Shown here in pieces: positions 25,898-36,186 of a stretch of 64,000 bases of DNA (position 1 is the stretch's first letter; the number at the start of each line of letters is the position of its first letter). The stretch spans positions 101,724 to 165,723 of the forward strand of contig CAJNYU010000372.1 in assembly GCA_905331475.1 (NCBI GenBank), written 5' to 3'. The notes beneath the pieces are model-generated. The model worked only from the letters and a program-made list of their open reading frames with translations, was not told the DNA's origin and searched no databases. Origin of the DNA: Rotaria socialis. Its lineage: Eukaryota > Rotifera > Eurotatoria > Philodinida > Philodinidae. Both the position numbers and the translations under genes were made by a program.

Positions 25898-27239
25898 TCG
25901 ATACTAATGTTAGCCATTCACTAAACGATCAACACATCAGTTTAATAATCTAATTTTTGGTGTGCATAAATAAATAATGATGGCGAATATCACTTAATAA
26001 CAAAAAAAGTTCGATTGCGAATACAATTAAAACTCGAAATTAATCGATACGTATGAACGATTAAAACTTTTTTTGGAAGTAAAAATCAATCTTCTGTGAA
26101 TTCACATATATTTTCGAAGAAAATGGTGAGGGTGAGATTTTTGGGGACTTCCCTCTCACCCCCCCCCCTCGGGCTACAGACATAAGATCCGAGCCATGCG
26201 CAAATTTTCAGGCTTATGCAATGGTAGTGCATTTCTAAATACACGAGACGAGAGAGAAAACATTTCTGTTTTAGATGCCCGAAGCAAGAAAAAATGATGA
26301 AACGGCTTATATTACTCTGACCTAGTCTAAAACGTATTTTCGGACTCGATGAAGGGCGCTAATCTAGTCTTTCACAAAGGTAACCATCTTCCACCGAAAT
26401 GGTACTGTTTTGCTTATTGTTTTGAGATGGAAGCGTTTATTCGGCATAGTTCATTCTAATCGCCAATAGTTTTTCGTTCTACAATTGTTGATATACTACA
26501 ATGGAGTTCACTGCTATATTTCATTTCCTCTAAGAATATATTTTAAAAAGCATGTGCTAGTTTTCTTGAGCATGAATCTTTATTTTGTTGACGAATTTGA
26601 TCTGTGTAATATTTTAAGAAATAGTAACACTTCATGGTGAGAAGTTGCTTTTGTTGAGGAGTTGATTCTTTAGAGAGAGAAAAAATTTCAATAAACTTCG
26701 TTATAATGCAGTATTATTTCTTCAAGGAATGGAAGAAATCGATAGCAAACAAGCATTAAAAGTGCTCAAAACATAATTGATCAAATTTTTATTTTTAATG
26801 AGAGATCAAAATTCTTAAGGATAATATAAATTCTATTCTATTCTGCTTGCTCTTACATTTTACAAAAGCAAATCATTTATCCATCGATCAACAAAAATGA
26901 CTCTTTTATCACTTGAGAGTAGAGTTGCCATTGATGAACTTATAATCGATATGATGCGTACACAAATGAATGTAAGGCGAGAAGAAGTTTGTTTACCACA
27001 ATGCCATTCTATCCTATACCATTGTAGTTTTTTTTTTATAACCTGATCAAACGACAAAGAAGAAAGAGCATGCACGAAATCTATCATCAGTCAAATTTCT
27101 CCATGTAGCTATTTTTCAGATTCCACACAACATGCAATATTCTTACTGTTTAATGAATAAACTAGTGAGGCATTCTTGTGTCTATTACCTTTTATTTTTA
27201 TTTTTTCTTTAATAAACTAATAATACATTTTCATTCTAA
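25898..27239. other. Intergenic region, no gene seen
   Basis: AT-rich with a C-run near 26159-26168. Just before it, GGTGAGGGTGAG can pair with CTCTCACCCCC across a short loop (about 26126-26168). A 75-codon minus-strand frame at 26860-27087 has no recognisable features. Confidence 0.4.
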
Positions 27240-27716
27240 TTATAAATAGAAATGAATAATAAACAATAACACAAATATTTGCCAATGTACAGCTGTTTTA
27301 GGTAATGTTGCTCTCGAGCGTAGATTTTGTATTTGAAGATTTTTATATAACGATGAAGTTAAACAATACATCGGGGTTTCATTAGTAAGAACTGATTTAA
27401 CTCTGTTAAGTGTAGTTTGATGACACATACGTATTGAATCATTGTCATTGTAAAGACATGAACGTAGAATTAGAAACGATTTACAAACATTATCTTGTTG
27501 TTGAACAATCGATTGATGGTATCGCTGACGAAAAAAACAAGTTAATACATAATTCTGACAAAAATAATCATCAATAGATTTGACAATAGTCAATGGTTGA
27601 TGGTCGAATTTCGATGACGATATTATTTGAGAGAAAAACATGAGAACAAATAAAATAGCCGTGATCAACGACCAGAAAGGTACTAATATAAGCAAATGAA
27701 ATCGTAAATAAACCAT
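27240..27716 (-). CDS. Small cysteine-rich secreted or membrane-anchored protein, unknown family
   Basis: A 158-residue intronless frame. From the preferred Met (27716) it opens with a strongly hydrophobic stretch (FHLLILVPFWSLITAILFVL, residues 6-25) that fits a signal peptide or signal anchor. The mature part has six Cys at about 53, 60, 78, 87, 98 and 118 (spacing 6, 17, 8, 10, 19), an even number suited to three disulphides, and an NET glycosylation sequon. It ends in a second hydrophobic stretch (WQIFVLLFIIHFYL) right at the C-terminus, as in GPI-anchored precursors. The frame also extends 21 codons upstream to 27779, but that extension is Lys-rich and would put the hydrophobic stretch further in. 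I do not recognise the family. A chance frame is possible, but the layout argues for a real gene. Confidence 0.55.
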   Translation of the reverse strand: MVYLRFHLLILVPFWSLITAILFVLMFFSQIISSSKFDHQPLTIVKSIDDYFCQNYVLTCFFRQRYHQSIVQQQDNVCKSFLILRSCLYNDNDSIRMCHQTTLNRVKSVLTNETPMYCLTSSLYKNLQIQNLRSRATLPKTAVHWQIFVLLFIIHFYL

Positions 27717-28113
27717 TGTGTAAATGACTGAACTAAACAAATGAAATAGATTTCCTGGAGTAGTTTTTTTCTTCTTCAATTACAAAATTAGATACTGACA
27801 TATGAGAGGCGACCAAGTATAAAATTTCACTTTTTCCTACTTACATTTTCTTTTTGTTGCTTGTCTGTGTAATTTATCAAGTGATGTGTAAGCTAACATC
27901 TGTTCACTATTATTCGCTTATCTATTAAACATTTAGAAAAAAAAAGATGATGAATAGTCCACAGGTAGAAGTACAGTAGAACCATTGAGCTGACCTACTG
28001 AAACGTAGAATAATAGGAGAGGAAAAAATCTCAGATTTTTATTACCTTTCTATATAATAAGAGTAGAAAAAAAAATCTATTACAGGCAGATCATATAGAA
28101 ATAAAAAAGAATT

Positions 28114-28149
<36 letters not shown>

Positions 28150-28640
28150 AACGAGAATCTCATTCTGTTAACATTACCATCATACAATAGTGACGGATAA
28201 GTGTCGAATTGATGAATGAATTAACCGGTTTTCTTTATGAAAACGTATAATAGCTAGTCATCAGTTCTAATTTCCTGTTTCCGGTAAGACAAGGAGGTCT
28301 TCTAACTTTAAATATATGAAAAGAATATGAATTAATAAACATACTTTAAGCTTGAAGTTATAAGTACACCTACATTTGAAACCATATTTTTCTACTAATT
28401 AAGTACTGCCGTGCGTACAAAAGTAATAATGTCTTTCTCTTCGATTGAATGAGAATAGTGTAAGTTTGTTAAAATTAATCCGATTCTTTTTTTTCGACTA
28501 TTGCATGTTATTTAAGAAACCACCCTTATCTATCATTTTATGCACACATAATAGTAGAAAGACGATTCCCGTATAATACATTACTCATAGAAACAAATTA
28601 CACAAAAACAAAAAACTTCTCTACATGCATGTTCGATTGT
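27717..28640. other. Intergenic region with (GA)n microsatellite at 28115-28144
   Basis: AT-rich spacer between two minus-strand genes. The GA run has about 14 repeats. Nothing else was recognised. Confidence 0.5.
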
Positions 28641-30247
28641 TTATTCGTCAATTTTAATAAATACTTTGGGCTTTGAAAAGATTTCAATTGCTTCATCCAA
28701 TGCTACAAGCTGCTTTTCGATGTCTTCTTTGGCTCGTCGAAGTCTTAGAGAATCATTACGAATTGGTAGATGACCGAGTTTATTTTCAAGTTCAATTCGA
28801 TCTAATTAAGGGAAATAAACACAGCGATATGCACAACGTTGAGTCGACTTACTCGCTTGAAGTTTTGTTAAAGTAGATTTATGCTCCTCTTTATCAACTT
28901 TAACATGGCCAGGAGGACATTCAGGGTCAGGTGCACTAGCACGTACTTTCTGACGATCTTGATCTCGTTTTTCTTTGATTTTTTCAATACTATTGAAGAT
29001 ATTTCTTTTGAAATAAAAGAAAAATATTTAATTAAATGCAATACTTACTAATCTGGTACACGTCCATTATTTTTTTCTTGATAAGCTTTCAATTTTTTTT
29101 CAGTTTTTTCTCGCGCATTTTGAGTCGCTTCTGTTGATACTGATTTACGTACTTTTGGAATAGTTTTAACATTTTGTAAATTTATTTTTACATAATCAGG
29201 TTTTGATTTATTATCGGCGGCTTGTGTGGCTTCCTATACGAACACAATTTTAAATGTCGAATCAGATACACAGAACCAATAGAAAAGGTACACAAGATCT
29301 TCATCGGGTCCATGTTTCTTTTTTTTGTGACACAAGGCCCGAAAAACTTATTGAACAACTGTCTCTACTTCAAATAAATTATCAATCATACCAGGTTAAC
29401 CGATGAGCCAACAGAAGCTCGACGGACATCACAAGCTGATTGAGATCGTAGATTTTCTGGTCCAGTACGTCCATGTGCACGAAGAAAATTACCTTGAACT
29501 GATTGTGGCCGAGACGCTGATCGTTGAGAATCCTACAGTAATAATGTTCCTCATCGAATCAATTCACAGTTATATTACTGACTACTTTAAGTTTTTGTTT
29601 AACTTTCGATTCTACATTATCGTATTCTTTCGAACGCCAAAGTGGTTTCATAGCTGTTTTCTTGGCGTCTTCTTCAGTCGATTTGCGTTTCTGTGTTTCT
29701 TGCATAATACGTCGAATCCGTTTTAAATTTTCATTCGTATGATTTCTCGGTGGTTCTAAAACAATATATGATTCTGTGTTTTCAGTAAAATTTACGTTTT
29801 CAACCTACTTCCTGTTTTACTATTTGTATCCAAACTGCTTGAGCATCGAATGTCAAGGCGAAATGGAGCGCCAGTATTAGCGATTGCTCGCTTATAAATT
29901 GCTTTCGCATGTGAACCACGAACACGTGGGTTACTACTAGTAACGCATCTATCGTAAATGTAAGAAAGAAACATTTGATTAGACATCATTGAAGATTTGA
30001 AAAGATTGATACCTCCGTGATAGAGGATCATCTCCATAGCCAGGATCTGGCGGAAAAGGAGTTCGTAAACGAGATGGGCCTGAAAGTCAACCATGATTGA
30101 ATTCTAATTATACAAAATAGCATGGTACTTGCCCTCTAAATTCTGTGTACGAGTATCGAAATTCTGGTGTGATCGTGAAGCAAAACTATTTGTTAGAGAT
30201 GGACCAAACTGAGCTGACCATTGCAATGGGTTTTGAGACTGATGCAT
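28641..30247 (-). CDS. ENKD1: Enkurin domain-containing protein 1
   Basis: ENKD1 is a microtubule-binding, cilium-associated protein ending in an enkurin domain. Exon 1 starts at ATG 30247-30245 (MHQSQNPLQWSAQFGPSLTN). Exon 2 reads GPSRLRTPFPPDPGYGDD, matching the family's GPSR-x-PIPPDP opening. Downstream pieces include RGSHAKAIYKRAIAN (29870-29930), KAYQEKNNGRVPDY (29045-29090) and the conserved APDPECPPGHVKV (28890-28930). The last exon gives LGHLPIRNDSLRLRRAKEDI, then EEAIEIFSKPKVF-type enkurin C-terminal residues (AIEIFSKPKVFIKIDE), stop at 28641-28643. Order and ends match the human protein as recalled, so the gene looks complete. Middle exon boundaries were only partly worked out. A 107-codon plus-strand frame at 29403-29726 is antisense shadow. 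Confidence 0.88.
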
Positions 30248-30629
30248 TACGTACGAGAAATGATCGATCTGATTACGTTAACTTGTACAGTGATCGCCAT
30301 TATCGAGATCATTACTATGAGTTTAAATCTATATTGTATTTTAAATAATTTCTTGAATAAAAATTACTCAAACAAAAATTAATTCTTGATAAATTTCATT
30401 TTTTGCTCAGGTATTCGTTCTCTGCATGTCAGATTTTGTTCTGTATAGATGTCAGTGTACTGATTTTATTTTCCTATTGCTTAGAATTCGATCGAATGAG
30501 AATAAGTAGAACGTTAACTAACTAACTAACTTTCTTTTCTTTTCTATAATAACGTATACAATCAGTCAATCGAACATATGCCAACGACAAAAAAAAGAGC
30601 TGCACTATTAGAATAACAACTCTATAATT
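30248..30629. promoter_or_regulatory. Shared divergent promoter interval, ENKD1 / RNF146
   Basis: The start codons of two diverging genes are only 382 bp apart, so both 5'UTRs and core promoters must fit here. It contains a short (CTAA)n-like run at about 30518-30530 (AACTAACTAACTAAC). I saw no convincing TATA or other named element, so the call rests on position alone. Confidence 0.5.
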
Positions 30630-33230
30630 ATGAATGCTAATACACTTCGTTCACCTGAGTGTAGCGTATGTTTACAACCATATGTTAACCCAGTTAAATT
30701 GCCTTGTGGCCATTCGTTTTGTTTTCTCTGTGTCAAAGGCGTGGCTAATATGAGCCATAATTGTGCTTTATGCCGGTATGATGTTGAATAAAATATTTTT
30801 TCTTATTCAAATTTTCTTGTGTTACTACTTAGAAATCCATTTCCACGTGAATTAATCGACAAACCGAAGGTATTAGCATTAGAATTGCGAGATGATGAAT
30901 CAATAACATCAACAACGACCACACTCCGGAATGTATGGTAAGATAATAGAAACCATTCATTTTTTTTTGACGAGAGTTTTAATCTATTTAACAATACATT
31001 TTCCAAAAAATAAAACACCAGCAGAATCGGTGAATACATATATTGAGTGTCTTTGTCGTAGTAGAACGATTGGTTGCATATTTTACTCAATGTTGTATTC
31101 TCTATTTTTTTTTATAAGCAATGTCTCTGCGAATATTTATGAGGCAATATTATACGAGTATATGAATTTTCAAGCAGTAGCTTATGAGATGACTACTCTA
31201 TATACACCTGGATGATTGAATCTTTGAAATTTTTTTCTTAACCATTTTCAGCCGACTCTCAGAAGCGACATAGTTAGAAATCTTCTTCTGCATATATTTT
31301 CTTATCCTCCCATGAAGATAGCAAAAAACTATTTCTCAAAATAAAATGGTGCTTCTATGTTGAATGGCTTTATGTTGCCATTTGGCAACAGCCGGCTGTA
31401 AGGGATCAAAACTTTGGAAAATTGATTCTTCGTTTTCGATCACCAAAATTCACTATTTTACGTTCTTTTCATTTAATCCTTCAAGAAAAAGCGTAGAAAA
31501 AAATATACGATACACCTGCGCAGTTTCTCCGCGATTCAAATCCACTTTTGTATGAAAATTTTGACATACGTTGAATTTAAGGAAAGAGTAGCTATATGAG
31601 TTTTTGTGTTGGTGGGGATCAGGATAGATATTTATGTAGATCTTCTATTTTTCTACATTCAAGCATATATGTAAATCAAATATCCATTTCCACACCAGTT
31701 GTCGAGACCTGCAATACTACCATGCTGTTGTTTTTTCATTGAAAACTCCATTTGAAGCTATGAAAATGCACCATATATATTTTGTATCCTTTTTTTTCTG
31801 GTATGAGTAAATGAAAAAACACGCAATAGTGAATATCGACAATCGAAAAGGAAAAATGATTTTTCAAAAATTTTGACCCCACACAGCCGGCTGTTGCCAT
31901 TTGGCAACATTCGTACCTCTTATTGTCACTATTCCTTGAATCATCTCTTTGAGTGATACATAGGCTAAAGAGGGGAAATTTACCACTAGCGACCTGTGGT
32001 ATTGAATGATTCGAGGTATCGTAAGAACATCTATTATGATTCACCTGTTCTTTAAGGGTATTCAGGAAGGATCCTGTCATTTTCTCAACTGAACGCTTTT
32101 GTTTTGTTTGATGGACTATGAGTTTGTTCTAAAATGTGTTGTAGTAATTATTGAACCATGGATTCGCTAGCTATCCACAGTATCACTAGACTTTTCCTAA
32201 AATATTGGCACAATGTTGCCAAATGGCAACATCCGGCCGTAAAGGGTTAAGAGAAATCTAAGAATACCCCATGGAAAGCATTCTATGTCAATAATGAAAA
32301 AATAACCTTCACAATTTGGCTTTAAAGACAGATGTGAGGAAATATTTTTAGTCTCAATCAAACGTTGTTCGGGATTCAAGAGAAGTAACGGTTGAAGTCA
32401 TTCTCTTGTTGAACGTTGCAAATAATTAGTTGCTTTGATAGACATAACATGCAAAACTTTCCTTTTCTTTTATCAGGTACTATGAAGGTCGTAATGGTTG
32501 GTGGATGTACGATCAAAGAACAAATGATGAAATTGATCAATTATTTCGACGTGGTGAGCGACGTGCAGAAATACTCATTGTTGGTCATTTATATGTTATT
32601 GATTTTGAAAATATGACTCAATATCGTTTAAGTGACACGCAACGTCGACGACGAATTAAATATGATCTTATGTCTGCGCCCAAAAAGGGTGTTGCAGGAT
32701 TAAAACTTGATCGACAAAGGTTAACTTTTCTTTTAGGCTATCTAAACAAATTTCATATCAAAGATGCTATTATTTCTAGAAGTACTCCACACAGTTCAGC
32801 AGCAATCGATGCACCTGTTGTGCCATCTTTAGCTTCATCCGTTCCATCGATTATTGGAAATTCTTCTTCTACGGATCATCCTGTTGTAATTCGATCTAGA
32901 TCGGATGCCGACGGTGAGGAACCAACATTATCTCCTCCCGTAGTTCCACCTGTACCTTCTCCACCAGTCGATTCTAATCGAGTAGCAATACGACTACCAG
33001 CCGATGGCCTTGGTAATTCAAATACAACAATAACTTGGCGGCCAAGTAATACTAAAGATGACGCACGTCGTCTAGCATCATGGAGCAGTAATGACGATGA
33101 TGATGATGAACTTCCGCCATCATCTCGACTCCGACCCGTAATTATCGGAGGCGAAGATAATACTCAATCTCATCGCTCAGATGACGAAGATACATTATTA
33201 ACGGATCTTTCATTAAATGCAAATAATTAA
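30630..33230 (+). CDS. RNF146: E3 ubiquitin ligase RNF146 (Iduna), RING + WWE
   Basis: RNF146 ubiquitinates poly-ADP-ribosylated proteins such as axin and tankyrase targets. Exons: 30630-30775, 30833-30937 and 32477-33230; the joined frame is 335 codons including stop. The RING is C3HC4 with Cys11, Cys14, Cys26, His28, Cys31, Cys34, Cys45 and Cys48 (spelled across PECSVC, LPCGHSFCFLC and HNCALC). The linker ELIDKP matches the family. The WWE domain begins at the exon 2/3 junction with WYYEGRNGWWMYD and continues EILIVGHLYVIDFENMTQY, RRRRIKYDLM and KKGVAGLKLD, all close to the vertebrate protein. The C-terminal half is Pro/Ser-rich, ending in acidic DDDDDE and SDDEDTL stretches, as in the family. 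Intron 2 (30938-32476) is 1539 bp, unusually long here, and full of inverted repeats. Confidence 0.95.
31371..31910. repeat. Long imperfect inverted repeat inside RNF146 intron 2
   Basis: The left arm (about 31371-31560) and the right arm (about 31735-31910, reversed) pair over most of their length with scattered mismatches. Both start with the palindrome GTTGCCATTTGGCAAC followed by AGCCGGCTGT, then GATCAAAA / GGTCAAAA, and continue through a shared ATTCACTATT. The arms lie about 175 bp apart. It looks like a foldback-type transposon remnant. There is no coding capacity. Confidence 0.7.
31873..32250. mobile_element. piggyBac-like MITE, ~370 bp, in RNF146 intron 2
   Basis: Body 31877-32246. 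The left end reads CCCCACACAGCCGG and the reversed right end CCCTTTACGGCCGG; each continues into TGTTGCCATTTGGCAACATT. The right flank is TTAA (32247-32250) and the left flank TTGA (31873-31876), consistent with a TTAA target duplication carrying one substitution. TTAA plus CCC termini is the piggyBac pattern. The left terminus overlaps the larger inverted repeat, so the element history is nested and the exact unit is uncertain. Confidence 0.6.
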
Positions 33231-36186
33231 TTGTTTCATATTGAAAATAATGCAATCAATCGCTCAAGAAGAACAAACGATTTTTCTTTTATTTTTAGAT
33301 CGAATGCGATAAGAAAGGCTAATTGGGGATTTTTCTTTGTTATTTTTATTGTCTATAGTTCATTTATAAAAGGCAAAGACAGAAGACCTAGAATGATAAT
33401 GTCATGAAAAGACAAAAAAGGAAATGATGTCAAGGGAGAGTTATTTCGCTTAATTTTATTATTCGTCTATCTTTATTTTGTTTTGAATAGAATTTATGCA
33501 TGAGTTTCTAGATGGACTACATTATTTTCTTAAGTGAAAACATCAGTTGGATGCAAAAATATTTTTCTTTGTTGTCGAAAATGAAATTACTCCGTAAAAT
33601 ATTTGGGCGTTCAGTCATTTGAATATATTTTAACATAAAAGAGTTCCTTTTTTTTCTTTTTGTTATAAAAATTGGCGAGAGAACAAAACAATGTTTTTTT
33701 TGGCATATGAAAGAGCATAATATAGTATAGAAAATATGCCATCATCATTCAGTTTTTTTTTTCTTCTTTTGAGAGAGCTCTGAAACATTTGTTTTTTTGT
33801 TCTTCTAGATTTTTTCTTTATGTCGGATAATTATGAATGACATTGAACAGATAAATCAGCAGATCCATATTATTACCAACCCGTTATCTTTGTCAAAGCA
33901 ACATCGGTAAGGACATCTTCAAGATGGTTAAAATCTTTTTGTGCTTGAAAACTGATGCGTCCGACAAGAAGATGATATTGTAAAATAAATGCGGAAACAT
34001 CGGATTCGCATCCGATTATTATGTGTACTGCAAAAATTGAGTTCATTTATATATGTTGTAAATAATTCTGAGAAAAAAAACTCCCTGTACCCCCCCACCC
34101 CCCCCTCAGGGATGATCTGATCAATAATGACAATTTTGTCGATAACTCAGTCGTTTCTTGATGGATCCTTCTTATCTTCGAGCTCGACTGAGATATTGAT
34201 GAGATCATTCTGTGTAAAAAATTTCATGACAATTGGATGAGACTTTCAAGGGCTATCGTGGGAACGGCCGGACGAACACACTGACCGAATCTAGTGTACT
34301 CACTTTTTGAGTACACAAAAAGAGAATTCTTAGGAAACAAACTTCTTTTATTAATTAGCAGTATATACGATGAGTACTTCTAGCTAGTGTCTAAAGCCTC
34401 ACCGCGAGTGTTTTTTTTTTTAAAGAAAAATCAGTTCGACAAAATTATATAAGAGAGATGTGAAGTTTCTTTTGATATGTGTTTATGTTTGATCGTCTCA
34501 TTTGAATAATTGCGGCTTCATTTTTATTTCAATTGGATCTTGAAACTATAATTTTTTCTCTAGGCAATAGGTATTTGCCTGTGCGTCATTGATTTTGTCA
34601 TTTTGATTCACGTCGCATCTATTCGTCATCATGAATGTTCCTATTATTCATTGTAGCAGCTGTGTAGTTTTTTCATTCATACATCGACTGCATTAATCAC
34701 TTCAGAAAAGACAAAAAATTCAAGGGTAGAGAAGAAAGAGAAAAAAACTCACCTGAATTTAAATACGAGCTGGAATATAAAATAAGAAAAACAAAAATGT
34801 GCTGCCTATAGTTGTTGATAAAGGAGAACTAATTACCTATGGTCTTGAATCATTTTCTAAAAAGCATATTTATCTGCGGGTATGTAAACCAAAAAAGTAG
34901 CTTTTTTTTTCATTCTCGCAAGGCTACTTACCCTACTCGTAAGTATTATTAAAAATTCGGAGCAATTTTATTTAAATAGTTTTTTATGATGAAAAAAAAA
35001 CCCGTTTGTCAGAACAATCCGTACGATACTAAAATATAGCTGTCGCTGTTAATGTTATCTCATTTGTTTTATTCTATGTATTTTGGGACACACGCCTTCA
35101 CTTTCTTCTCTCGGGCTTCAATAAGGAAGGAATCCACACATATTACAACCAGACGCTACCCGATAAGCTGCCTATTATCCTATAAAAGATTTCATGTAAG
35201 ATTTGATTCCTTTGTAGTAATATTCTTTTCATAGATGTTGTGTAACATAGGTTGATAATTATAGACAACTATATTTGTTTTAGACTCTCTAACAGAGGAC
35301 GCTACAGGGCGTGTTCTTCTGCAGGAAATCAAAATTACCTAATTGATAATGACCGAAAGGTATTCTAGTCTAGTAGAAACACTAGTCACGATTGTCAATT
35401 ATTATAAATGAGAGTAACAGAAGTATGTCATATACTAATGATTAGTACGTTAGAGAAAAGATAATTTCGCTCAGCTAGATTGACAGATGACCAGCTTTAC
35501 GACGAGATAGAGTTTACTGCATAGTGAATTTATTCACTCATGTGAGAAATTGAGTGCTGATGCTTCTGTTTATATTCTGAATTGTGTTTATCGTTTATTT
35601 CGTATCTATCGGACAACAAATAGTTCAATCAGATGAGCAGGTTCGAATTTGTTTTCTCATATTTTCTACTTCTCAACAATCAGACATAAACTTTTCAAGA
35701 TAATCAAAATAGAGAACAATATTTATGATGCAAAATGTTTTCAGCACTTGACCAATCGAGACAGTTTAAAGTGCAGTTAAGTACCCTTATCACAGCAGAA
35801 TGAGAGTAAACAATCGAAATGTTCACTATTTCATTGTAGCAAATGATCGATCAAGGTGAGAACAACATAGATAGACATTGCTGGATGTTGTTTTTCTTTT
35901 TCATACTCAAGGACCTTTAGTTTGTAAAACTCCTCTAACTACTTTTGGAGAAATTCTAGCAAATAGTTCTAAGAAAAAGAACATCTATCGTTTTGACTAA
36001 TCGAGAAAAAAAGGAAAGTTCAAAACTTAGCTAAGTGCAATATCTATATGACAAAAGATGTCCGCTTGTTCTAGTAAAAAACAAGATTGCTACTTAAAAG
36101 GAATCAGCACTTATTTGTCGCCTTACAGTAATACAGTGCATGTCTGTGCCAAAATTTCCAGCACTTGTTCTCGCTTAAAATCATTG
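33231..36186. other. Intergenic region with homopolymer tracts and one hairpin
   Basis: AT-rich, with many T-runs and no supported gene. A C-tract lies at 34090-34106. The block after it (about 34107-34320) is less AT-rich than its surroundings and looks like the remnant of a dispersed repeat. It ends in a perfect 9-bp hairpin (GTGTACTCA / TGAGTACAC, 34294-34316). A 60-codon frame at 35052-35234 is not convincing. Confidence 0.45.

Noticed and set aside
25768..25953. Open frame spanning the N gap
   Set aside because: Mostly undetermined residues; artefact of the gap inside the hAT element.
29403..29726. 107-codon plus-strand frame
   Set aside because: Antisense to ENKD1 exons; a shadow of the coding region on the other strand.
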